Shown here piece after piece: positions 1 to 5,277 of a DNA stretch of 5,277 nucleotides (positions within the stretch are counted from its first letter, which is position 1; each line of letters opens with the position of its first letter). A model generated the notes under the pieces. That model was not told the DNA's origin. It did no database searches and saw only the letters and a list, made by a program, of their open reading frames with translations. This DNA is from Legionellaceae bacterium (GTDB taxonomy: Bacteria > Pseudomonadota > Gammaproteobacteria > Legionellales > Legionellaceae): contig CANJFK010000113.1 in assembly GCA_947473535.1 (NCBI GenBank), positions 1 through 5,277 on the forward strand, given 5' to 3'. Made by a program: the position numbers and the translations under genes.

Positions 1-870
1 ACTTTCGAGTGAGTACCAATAAAAAAACGCCTTGATTTTTTTTACTTTAAATAGAAATACAATGAGCGCCCAGGCAAATAAATAGAGACAGATGATGCGT
101 GACAGGGACAACCAAGCATTTTCTGGATCGATATCGTCATAACGATCAAAGAAATAAGCAAACGTGATGCCTGTGATAAAACAAGCGGCAAGCAGTATAA
201 TATGGCCCATTTTCAACGTTCTAACGCGCACATATTTTCGGATAAAGCGACTTTTCTTTATCCTCATGAGGACGATAGATGATGCCAGTAGGGCTAAGCT
301 AATGCCGATACCTAATTTGATCGATGCTTGCAATGATAATGAGGGGCTTTGTTGAAATGACGCTAATAATGCCTTGTCGGGTCGCGACGCGATAATTGGG
401 TCGATCATATGCCACAAAGGCAGACCACGCGTGAGTGTTTCTTCTTGTTTTAATTGAGCGCTTGCTGTGTTGTACGCCTCAATTGCTTCTTTTGCACGTA
501 TAGAGAATAATCGACATTGGGCTTTTTTGCTCGCTGCTTTTTTTTGTTCATGACTTAAATACACCAGATCAGCGCTTTCTTTGTTGGCCGCAGAATCCGT
601 TGTTTGTTGCATTTGCATGTCGAGGTTCGTTAATTTTTTTTGAGCCTCGTCAGCGCACTGATCGGCTTGTGTTGTGAGTTCGGTTAATGTGGCAATGGCT
701 GCATTCAGGTTGCTTAGTTTTAAATTTTGTATTGATAATTGCAGGTTGATGTGATCAAACTGGCGATTTGCTTCTTTGATATCGAAATCGTATTGGTTTT
801 CATTTAACGACGCGGCAAGCGCTGTGCCGGTACCGAGAGAGAAAAGACAAACTAGAATGAACAATCGCAT
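1..870 (-). CDS. Exported multi-pass inner-membrane protein, 3' end beyond window (possibly MscS-type channel)
   Basis: The frame is open from ATG at 870 to the window edge (290 codons, no stop), so the C-terminus is missing. Residues 1-19 form a typical signal peptide (MRLF, hydrophobic core, then ALA before a likely cleavage site). Residues ~25-165 are a hydrophilic, Lys/Glu/Gln/Ala-rich, probably helical or coiled-coil periplasmic region with cysteines at 72 and 119. Three hydrophobic segments follow at ~186-202, ~221-241 and ~256-274. The loop after the first (RIKKSRFIRKYVRVR) and the tail after the third (KVKKIK) are basic, and the loop between the second and third (DRYDDIDPE) is acidic. 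This fits the positive-inside rule. A cleaved N-terminus, a helical periplasmic domain and paired membrane helices resemble large MscS-family mechanosensitive channels, but the diagnostic pore and beta domains would lie outside the window, so that identity is a guess. The Shine-Dalgarno is weak (CGGAA). The palindromic repeat at 892-966 sits 21 bases upstream. Confidence 0.8.
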   Translation of the reverse strand, partial: MRLFILVCLFSLGTGTALAASLNENQYDFDIKEANRQFDHINLQLSIQNLKLSNLNAAIATLTELTTQADQCADEAQKKLTNLDMQMQQTTDSAANKESADLVYLSHEQKKAASKKAQCRLFSIRAKEAIEAYNTASAQLKQEETLTRGLPLWHMIDPIIASRPDKALLASFQQSPSLSLQASIKLGIGISLALLASSIVLMRIKKSRFIRKYVRVRTLKMGHIILLAACFITGITFAYFFDRYDDIDPENAWLSLSRIICLYLFAWALIVFLFKVKKIKAFFYWYSLES

Positions 871-891
871 GGTTATTCCGAGTGGTGGTGA

Positions 892-966
892 CCGAGCCGC
901 GACCGTCAGGGAGTGTTCACGGGCGGTTGTATGCCCTATGAACGCTTCCTAACGGTTGCGGCTCGG
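892..966. repeat. Palindromic repeat A (long imperfect hairpin)
   Basis: Arms 892-918 and 940-966 are inverted copies of a 27-nt unit (CCGAGCCGCGACC then GTCAGGGAGTGTTC) with four transition differences. Pairing extends one more base (919/939). An inner GGGC/GCCC stem (921-924/933-936) then closes an 8-nt loop. If transcribed as plus-strand RNA, three of the four differences become G-U wobbles (901/957, 911/947, 914/944) and one is a C-A mismatch (907/951). The same arm recurs in repeat B, so this is a repeat family and not a one-off palindrome. It is likely a REP- or MITE-like dispersed element. No encoded transposase and no obvious target duplication are visible at its ends. Confidence 0.85.
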
Positions 967-978
967 ATGATTACGGCT

Positions 979-1007
979 ACTGTACTGTCTTGTGTCACGA
1001 AACTCAA
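979..1007 (-). promoter_or_regulatory. Candidate sigma-70 promoter for the membrane protein gene
   Basis: On the minus strand, TTGAGT (1002-1007) and TACAGT (979-984) are separated by 17 bases, each matching the -35/-10 consensus at four of six positions. Transcription would begin near 972 and read through repeat A before reaching the ATG at 870, giving a leader of about 100 bases containing the hairpin. The match is modest and chance occurrence is quite possible. I propose it because it is the best-spaced pair I found by eye in the spacer. Confidence 0.3.
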
Positions 1008-1056
1008 GTGTGGTGCCAGGGCAAACGCATCTTATGACAAAATTTAAACCGTATTA

Positions 1057-1144
1057 TCCGAGCCGCGACCGTCAGGGAGTGTTTATGAAGCAACAAAGCA
1101 AGAGGGACACATTCGTGAACACTCCCTGACGGTCGCGGCTCGGA
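1057..1144. repeat. Palindromic repeat B (33-bp stem hairpin)
   Basis: Arms 1057-1089 and 1112-1144 pair over 33 positions with only two non-Watson-Crick positions (1084/1117 and 1086/1115). Both are U-G wobbles if the plus strand is transcribed. The loop 1090-1111 is 22 nt, A/G-rich, and unrelated to the loop of repeat A. The arm is the same unit as in repeat A. The right arm of B (1114-1143) is an exact 30-base inverted match to the left arm of A (892-921). The element ends 64 bases past the carboxypeptidase stop codon, so it could protect or terminate that transcript, but no T-run follows in either direction. Confidence 0.85.
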
Positions 1145-1208
1145 CAGACTGACTTGATATCAATCTAAAAATTAAGACGCGTTTACCCTGAATGTAGTGC
1201 GGTATCTG

Positions 1209-2693
1209 TCACGCTAAATAACGTGCCTTGATTCGCTCCACGAAGAACATTGGATTTAAAGTCTCGCCGGTTACATTCATAAGTAATTCATCGGTTGGAT
1301 ACAGCGATGCATTTGCATAAATATGTTGTGACAACCAATCATGCAGCAATTGAAATTGTCCTATCTTAAGTTCAGTTAAAAAAGTGGGGTGTGTTTTGAT
1401 GAAGGTTGAAAACAATTGTGCCGCAATCATGCGACCTAAGGTATAAGCAGGAAAATAGCCAAACGCGCCGGATGGCCAGTGCACGTCTTGCATCACACCA
1501 TCTTTATTATTATGTTTTGTCGATAGGCCGAGATAGGTCATCATCAAGTCATCCCAACGTGCCGGTAAATCGTCAATCAATAAGTCATTGTTCATTAGTT
1601 CTTTTTCGATCTCATAACGCAAGATGACGTGTAGAGGATAGGTGACCTCATCAGCATTTACGCGGATCAAACCGGGATGCACTTGTGTCGCTAGGTGATA
1701 TAAATTATGAGGCGTAAATGCCTCTTGCCGACCGAACGTGTTTTGGATTAGAGGGGTAATATATTCGAAAAATTCGACTGAGCGGCAGACCTCCATTTCA
1801 AGCAGAAGCGATTGGCTCTCATGCATCGCCATACTAGTGACATGGCCAACCGGTTGAAAAATCCATTTATCGGGTAGTCCTTGATCATAACGGGCGTGAC
1901 CTGTTTCGTGACAGATCCCCATTAACGAGCTTAAAAACTCATTCTCATTGTATCGTGTTGTGATCCGAATATCGTCACCGTACCCACCGCAAAAAGGGTG
2001 ATGGCTGGCGTCTAACCGGCCGTTGGAAAATTTAAATTGCAATGCTTGCATCACCGTTAATCCAAGCGCTTTTTGTTTTTCGATCGGAAATAATCCGGTT
2101 GGTATTTGAATCGTATTCTTTTGTTGCTTATTAATAATCTCTTTGAGTAGTGATGGGATCGATGATTTTAATCCATTGAAAATAGCATCAATCCTGTTTT
2201 GATTAAACCCTGGTGCATACTCGTCTAATAATGCATCATAAGGGCTAAGATTGAGCGCTTGCGATTTTCTTTCAGCAACTTCTTTGGCTAATTGAAATGT
2301 TGTCTTTAAATAAGGTAAAAAATCAGTCCAATTATTTTCTGCGCGTAATTTGCGCCACATTTGCTCCGAGGTCATCGTAGCAATAATCACTTTTTCTGCT
2401 AATTTCGGTGGAATACATACCGCAGAATGATAGTCTTTTTCCATCCATTTTAAATTGGCTGTATCCCATCGCGATCCGAGTGTTTCTTTTTTGGCTGTAT
2501 CAATGAGCAATTTATTCTTTTTTTGAATCAGCATTTTTTGTATGACGCCATTCAGTGTGCTCATCACGTGCGAGCGCGTTTGCCCTGAGCCTTCAGGCAT
2601 CATGACCGCTTCATCCCATTCCATGATGTGTTGGATGTTTTTTAAATGATAGATTCGCTCAAAAAGTAACTGCAATTGTTCGTATGATGACAT
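1209..2693 (-). CDS. M32-family metallocarboxypeptidase (carboxypeptidase Taq type)
   Basis: The 494-residue protein matches the usual ~500-residue length of the M32 family. These are cytoplasmic, metal-dependent enzymes that remove C-terminal amino acids from peptides. The family signatures occur in order: an N-terminal helical region with MEWDEAVMMP (24-33), HPF (232-234), DDIRITTRY (240-248), the zinc site HETGH (262-266) with catalytic Glu263, HESQS (291-295) with the probable third metal ligand Glu292, IRVNADEVTYPLHVILRYEI (343-362), and QDVHWPSGAFGYFPAYTLG (402-420). All expected active-site residues appear intact, and no signal peptide is seen. The ATG start is supported by AAAGGA, whose AGGA is at 2702-2705, eight bases before the start. 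The start also gives the expected family N-terminus. The gene begins 22 bases after the aldolase stop on the same strand, implying co-transcription. Palindromic repeat B lies just beyond its 3' end. Confidence 0.96.
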   Translation of the reverse strand: MSSYEQLQLLFERIYHLKNIQHIMEWDEAVMMPEGSGQTRSHVMSTLNGVIQKMLIQKKNKLLIDTAKKETLGSRWDTANLKWMEKDYHSAVCIPPKLAEKVIIATMTSEQMWRKLRAENNWTDFLPYLKTTFQLAKEVAERKSQALNLSPYDALLDEYAPGFNQNRIDAIFNGLKSSIPSLLKEIINKQQKNTIQIPTGLFPIEKQKALGLTVMQALQFKFSNGRLDASHHPFCGGYGDDIRITTRYNENEFLSSLMGICHETGHARYDQGLPDKWIFQPVGHVTSMAMHESQSLLLEMEVCRSVEFFEYITPLIQNTFGRQEAFTPHNLYHLATQVHPGLIRVNADEVTYPLHVILRYEIEKELMNNDLLIDDLPARWDDLMMTYLGLSTKHNNKDGVMQDVHWPSGAFGYFPAYTLGRMIAAQLFSTFIKTHPTFLTELKIGQFQLLHDWLSQHIYANASLYPTDELLMNVTGETLNPMFFVERIKARYLA

Positions 2694-2715
2694 GATGTTT
2701 ATCCTTTATTAAACT

Positions 2716-3846
2716 TCATTGAGACTTTCCTCGCATATCGATGTCCCATACATCGATCACATGATCCTGTTGCGTGATATAGAATTTATCGAATAAATTA
2801 ATGGTGGGGTCGCAGTGTGGTACGATGAGCTCTAACACGGCACCATTTTTTGGTAATGTCGAATGATCGATCGCTGTGATTTTCCCGTGCTCATCACCGA
2901 AGCCAGCCCAGTCGTATTCAAGATGGTTATGGTTAATAATTTTTGGCTTATGCTGCTTATCAACATAAATTGATTTGGTGCCTGCGTCAACCGTGACCCA
3001 CTCGGTTCGGTTGCTACTAATGACGGTTGTTAACAGTGTCATGGCATGGTTAAAGGTCGTAAATTCAGTGAGATTATCTTTTGATTGAATGACTGAGTAC
3101 TCAACATCTATGACAGCATAAGAGCCAGGTTGAATGTCCGTGACTTCAGCGGCTGCCGAGTCTATATCGTACGTGCCAGTCCCTGTGCCGGTTAGTATGG
3201 GGCAGGCGAGGCCGTTCGCTTTAAATTGTAAAACGAGGTTGCTCGCCATTTCCATGGTGTTCAGTGAGCGTTGTTTACGTTCGTCATAGGACAATATGTG
3301 TTGCAAGTTGCCTGCATAGCATTGTATCCCGAGTAAGTTGAGCCATTTACATTGGTTAATGATTAATCCAAGTTCCACCGCATGCTCTGGTTTAACACCT
3401 GTTCGTCCAATCCCAGGATCGATATCAACTAATACGTTAATTCGCTGGTTTATCCGTTTGCCTGCCTCGTTTAAATCAGCGACATTTTTAGGATGATCCG
3501 TTACGACAATTGTACTTGGTGCTTGTTGAATTAATGTTGAAAGGTGGTTGATTTTTTGTTGAGTGACGACTGGCGATGTGATTAAAACAGATAATATACC
3601 GTTTTGTATTAACACCGCAGCCTCTGAAACTTTGGTTGCACAAACGCCAATCGCACCATGTTCTATTTGTAATGCAGCAAGCGTTGAACATTTATGCGTT
3701 TTACAGTGTGGCCTAACATCGATTTTATGTTGTGCAGCATGCCGCTGCATGGTGGTTAGATTTTGTTTAAGTGCATCAATATCAATGATTAGACAGGGTG
3801 TGTCTAATGCAAATTTATGAAGACCAATCGTATTATGTTGAGGCAT
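2716..3846 (-). CDS. D-threonine aldolase-type PLP enzyme (alanine racemase fold, DSD1/DTA family)
   Basis: The 376-residue protein fits the ~370-390 residues of fold-type III D-threonine aldolases and D-serine dehydratases. It has an N-terminal PLP barrel and a C-terminal beta domain. RPHCKTHK (45-52) carries the PLP lysine, most likely Lys49. TGTGTYDID (221-229) corresponds to the glycine-rich phosphate-binding segment. HCDPTINLFD (344-353) is the metal site. The ligand pair His344-x-Asp346 is the pattern known from D-threonine aldolases, whereas D-serine dehydratases use His-x-Cys. I therefore favour cleavage of D-threonine or other D-beta-hydroxy amino acids to glycine plus an aldehyde. 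The frame is open upstream to 3990, but the start at 3846 is chosen because AAGGGA (3856-3861) lies nine bases ahead, the family N-terminus (FALDTPCLIIDIDAL) begins just after, and the extension would run into the divergent HIT gene. It is the first gene of a probable operon with the carboxypeptidase. Confidence 0.9.
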   Translation of the reverse strand: MPQHNTIGLHKFALDTPCLIIDIDALKQNLTTMQRHAAQHKIDVRPHCKTHKCSTLAALQIEHGAIGVCATKVSEAAVLIQNGILSVLITSPVVTQQKINHLSTLIQQAPSTIVVTDHPKNVADLNEAGKRINQRINVLVDIDPGIGRTGVKPEHAVELGLIINQCKWLNLLGIQCYAGNLQHILSYDERKQRSLNTMEMASNLVLQFKANGLACPILTGTGTGTYDIDSAAAEVTDIQPGSYAVIDVEYSVIQSKDNLTEFTTFNHAMTLLTTVISSNRTEWVTVDAGTKSIYVDKQHKPKIINHNHLEYDWAGFGDEHGKITAIDHSTLPKNGAVLELIVPHCDPTINLFDKFYITQQDHVIDVWDIDMRGKSQ

Positions 3847-3855
3847 AGTTGTGTT

Positions 3856-3861
3856 TCCCTT
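3856..3861 (-). promoter_or_regulatory. Ribosome-binding site deciding the aldolase start
   Basis: The minus-strand sequence AAGGGA lies nine bases before the ATG at 3844-3846. It supports this internal start over the longer open frame beginning at 3990. It directly abuts the base of the hairpin at 3862-3902, so hairpin folding could influence ribosome access. Confidence 0.65.
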
Positions 3862-3902
3862 AGGATCGCGCAAGAATGGGAAGCTAATTCGGGCGCGATC
3901 CT
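3862..3902. promoter_or_regulatory. Inverted repeat in the divergent intergenic region (leader hairpin or operator)
   Basis: AGGATCGCGC (3862-3871) is perfectly inverted at 3893-3902. After a two-base mismatch (3872-3873 against 3891-3892), GAAT (3874-3877) pairs with ATTC (3887-3890), leaving a 9-nt loop (3878-3886). Its base is immediately next to the aldolase Shine-Dalgarno. In minus-strand RNA it would be a GC-rich 5' leader hairpin. As DNA, the symmetry could be a binding site for a dimeric regulator serving both divergent genes. There is no T-run after it, so it does not look like a terminator. The structure is directly visible, but the function is inference. Confidence 0.6.
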
Positions 3903-3905
3903 TAC

Positions 3906-3933
3906 TTGAATTGCCAACAGACTCTAGTATGAT
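3906..3933 (+). promoter_or_regulatory. Candidate sigma-70 promoter for the HIT gene
   Basis: TTGAAT (3906-3911) and TATGAT (3928-3933) are separated by 16 bases. The -10 matches consensus at five of six positions and the -35 at four. The predicted start near 3940 gives a very short leader before the ATG at 3956. I could not identify an equally good leftward promoter for the aldolase gene, although the AT-rich 3937-3955 stretch is where one might be expected. Confidence 0.45.
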
Positions 3934-3955
3934 TCGTATTATTAGATAATAATAG

Positions 3956-4378
3956 ATGCGTTTTATGATTGATACTCGAATTTCATCCACGTGTTTTGAA
4001 TTAGGTGATTGGCCTTTGTCACGTGTTTTCCTTAAAAATAACGCGAACTATCCTTGGTTCATCCTCGTGCCGCGCCAGGATGCTATAACGGAAATTCATC
4101 AATTGCCATCACCATTGCGTCATGTCCTTATGGATGAAATCAGCGAGCTATCCTCCCTTGTTGGCGCTTATTTTAAGCCAGACAAATTGAATGTGGGAGC
4201 CTTGGGTAATATGGTTCCTCAGCTACATATTCATGTTATTGCTCGTTTTGCGTATGATGCGTTGTGGCCGCACGGCGTTTGGCAATTGGCACAAACAACA
4301 GCACCTTATTCAAACCAAGCGCTTGATGTGTTGCTGCGCCATTTTCGTAATCAACCGTATTCAGGCAGTGGTACTTGA
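3956..4378 (+). CDS. HIT-domain protein (histidine triad superfamily nucleotide-binding protein)
   Basis: The 140-residue protein resembles a bacterial HIT subfamily. It shows FELGDWPLSRVFLKNN (14-29), YPWFILVPR (32-40) and LNVGALGNMVPQLHIHVIAR (78-97). HIT proteins bind nucleotides and hydrolyse or transfer phosphoramidate or dinucleoside-polyphosphate substrates through a catalytic histidine. If aligned with the usual His-x-His-x-His motif, Gln89 replaces the first His while His91 (catalytic position) and His93 remain. The physiological substrate cannot be told from sequence. The start at 3956 has no clear Shine-Dalgarno, and the ATG at 3965 (Met4) is an alternative that also keeps the conserved region. 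The gene is divergent from the aldolase operon. Its last 28 bases overlap, tail to tail, the end of the glutamate synthase-family gene. Confidence 0.88.
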   Translation: MRFMIDTRISSTCFELGDWPLSRVFLKNNANYPWFILVPRQDAITEIHQLPSPLRHVLMDEISELSSLVGAYFKPDKLNVGALGNMVPQLHIHVIARFAYDALWPHGVWQLAQTTAPYSNQALDVLLRHFRNQPYSGSGT

Positions 4379-5277
4379 TCAGGAAAAATTTCTGACAATG
4401 CAACCGAAAATCCATCATTTCTTACAATGCGTGCATGGTTGCGTCTCAACTGGCGTGGTTCATCTATTCCACAAGAGTGGCAGAGAATGGCAACTTCGTG
4501 TGCCATATTATTGGCATAGTGATAGACTCGCTCTGCCTTATCTTCAATAACCAATCCATTTTGTAATCGGGGATTATGAGTCGTGATACCCGTAGGGCAA
4601 GTATTTTTATGGCATTTTAATGCTTGGATACAGCCCAAAGCAAACATAAATCCCCGCGCGGAATTCACAAAATCAGCCCCAGCACACAAGGCTAAGACGA
4701 CTTCTGCGGGCGTTATGAGTTTGCCACTGGCGATCACTTTAATTCGGTCGCGTAAATTGTAGATCACCAAAATGTCGATGAGTTTGGGGAGCGACTCGGT
4801 AATGGGGATCCCCATGTAATCCATTAAACCTTGTGGCGACGCCCCTGTACCACCATCCGCACTATCCAGGGCGATAAAATCTGGCGCGACATGAATGCCT
4901 CGTTGATGAATCAGTAGACATAGCTCATGTAACCATTCATAACTACCTAAAACAAATTTACAGCCGACGGGTTTACCTGTCACTTGACGTATATGTTCGA
5001 TGACGTCAAGCAACTCACCAACATTGCTGATGTCCGCGTGACGATTAGGACTGATTGAGTCTTCATGAACAGGGATCCCTCGAATGAGAGCGACTTCTTC
5101 GGTAACTTTGATGGCCGGTAAAATACCGCCTTTACCTGGTTTTGCGCCTTGGCTCAGTTTGACCTCAAACATTTTGACCGAATCGATGCTGGCAAACGCT
5201 TTTAAACGCTCATCACATAGCCGCCCACGTTCATCGCGAACACCATATTTTGCCGTACCAATTTGCACGATAAGATC
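4351..5277 (-). CDS. FMN-binding glutamate synthase-family protein, N-terminus outside window
   Basis: The frame is open through the right edge, so only the C-terminal 308 residues are present (fragment numbering from 5277). A GTG at 5266-5268 lies inside conserved sequence (IVQIGTAKYG) and is not the true start. This is the FMN/iron-sulfur synthase domain of glutamate synthase. It shows QIGTAKYG (5-12), KPGKGGILPAIKV (46-58), an ISPNRH segment (75-80), TGKPVGCK (100-107), the flavin-site loop DGGTGASP (141-148), and the [3Fe-4S] pattern Cys216-x5-Cys222-x4-Cys227 within FALGCIQALKCHKNTCPTGI. These elements catalyse amide transfer from 2-oxoglutarate and ammonia/glutamine to glutamate in GltB. 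Stand-alone family members lack the complete GltB architecture and their exact reaction is often unproven. Whether an amidotransferase domain lies upstream cannot be seen. The stop at 4351 falls inside the convergent HIT gene. Confidence 0.92.
   Translation of the reverse strand, partial: DLIVQIGTAKYGVRDERGRLCDERLKAFASIDSVKMFEVKLSQGAKPGKGGILPAIKVTEEVALIRGIPVHEDSISPNRHADISNVGELLDVIEHIRQVTGKPVGCKFVLGSYEWLHELCLLIHQRGIHVAPDFIALDSADGGTGASPQGLMDYMGIPITESLPKLIDILVIYNLRDRIKVIASGKLITPAEVVLALCAGADFVNSARGFMFALGCIQALKCHKNTCPTGITTHNPRLQNGLVIEDKAERVYHYANNMAHEVAILCHSCGIDEPRQLRRNHARIVRNDGFSVALSEIFPDQVPLPEYG

Larger units (their letters stand above)
871..1208. other. Gene-free stretch dominated by palindromic repeats
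   Basis: This 338-base gap lies between the stop of the carboxypeptidase gene (1209) and the start of the membrane protein gene (870), both read leftward. It contains two long palindromes (892-966, 1057-1144), a 90-base spacer between them with a candidate leftward promoter, and a perfect 10-base palindrome TTGATATCAA at 1154-1163. I see no credible gene here. The only small frame (ATG at 931, 38 codons, stop at 1047) is largely encoded by the repeat arm and is probably spurious. No hairpin followed by a T-run is present in either direction, so no classical intrinsic terminator can be named for the carboxypeptidase transcript. Confidence 0.75.

Noticed and set aside
164..355. 63-codon plus-strand open frame
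   Set aside because: It lies wholly opposite the long minus-strand membrane-protein frame, which has a signal peptide and coherent topology. Its hydrophobic look is the complement of the membrane segments.
931..1047. 38-codon plus-strand frame starting inside repeat A
   Set aside because: No convincing ribosome-binding site, and part of the peptide (LTVAAR) is just the repeat arm translated. Such frames are expected wherever this repeat occurs.
1057..1144. Repeat B as an intrinsic terminator of the carboxypeptidase operon
   Set aside because: The stem is far longer than usual and no T-run follows on the minus strand. The arm also recurs next to the start of another gene, so it is better called a repeat element.
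892..1144. Small CRISPR-like array
   Set aside because: The four copies alternate in orientation as hairpin arms, with unequal intervals and no cas genes. A CRISPR array needs direct repeats with regular spacers.
1406..1627. 73-codon plus-strand frame
   Set aside because: It lies opposite the conserved C-terminal motifs of the M32 carboxypeptidase, so it is a shadow frame.
3847..3990. 48-residue N-terminal extension of the aldolase
   Set aside because: It has no family similarity, no ribosome-binding site at the upstream ATG, translates through the hairpin, and overlaps the divergent HIT gene. The internal ATG at 3846 has a good Shine-Dalgarno.
4191..4550. 119-codon plus-strand frame spanning the HIT gene end
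   Set aside because: It is out of frame with the HIT protein and antisense to the conserved synthase domain, with no domain features of its own.
5266..5268. GTG as the start of the glutamate synthase-family gene
   Set aside because: The frame stays open to the edge with conserved residues directly before it, and the family has a long N-terminal part missing here. The gene is truncated by the window.

Overview
The window looks like part of a bacterial chromosome of moderate, slightly AT-leaning composition. It carries ordinary, tightly packed housekeeping-type genes. The protein flavour (M32 carboxypeptidase, D-threonine aldolase-like enzyme, a short HIT protein, an FMN-binding glutamate synthase-family protein) fits a proteobacterium, perhaps a gammaproteobacterium. 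That placement is an impression from the proteins, not a computed result. No phage, plasmid, transposase, CRISPR or RNA gene is visible.

Layout: (1) 1-870, minus strand: the first 290 codons of an exported, multi-pass inner-membrane protein that runs off the left edge. (2) 871-1208: a 338-base gene-free stretch. It holds two long palindromic repeats (892-966 and 1057-1144) built from four copies of one ~27-30 nt arm sequence, and a possible promoter for the membrane protein gene. (3) 1209-3846, minus strand: a probable two-gene operon, with a D-threonine aldolase-type PLP/metal enzyme first and an M32 metallocarboxypeptidase 22 bases after it. (4) 3847-3955: a divergent intergenic region. It holds a strong imperfect hairpin directly next to the aldolase ribosome-binding site and a plausible promoter for the rightward gene. 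(5) 3956-4378, plus strand: a small HIT-family protein. (6) 4351-5277, minus strand: the C-terminal ~308 residues of an FMN/[3Fe-4S] glutamate synthase-family protein. It enters from the right edge, and its 3' end overlaps the HIT gene tail to tail by 28 bases.

How the genes work together: the carboxypeptidase would release amino acids from peptides, and the aldolase would cleave D-beta-hydroxy amino acids to glycine plus an aldehyde. The operon therefore fits peptide and amino-acid salvage. The glutamate synthase-family protein is also amino-acid or nitrogen related, but it lies on a separate transcript. The HIT protein is a generic nucleotide hydrolase or transferase with no evident link to the others. 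I see no convincing undescribed multi-gene system. The most notable non-coding signals are the palindromic repeat pair and the hairpin beside the aldolase ribosome-binding site.
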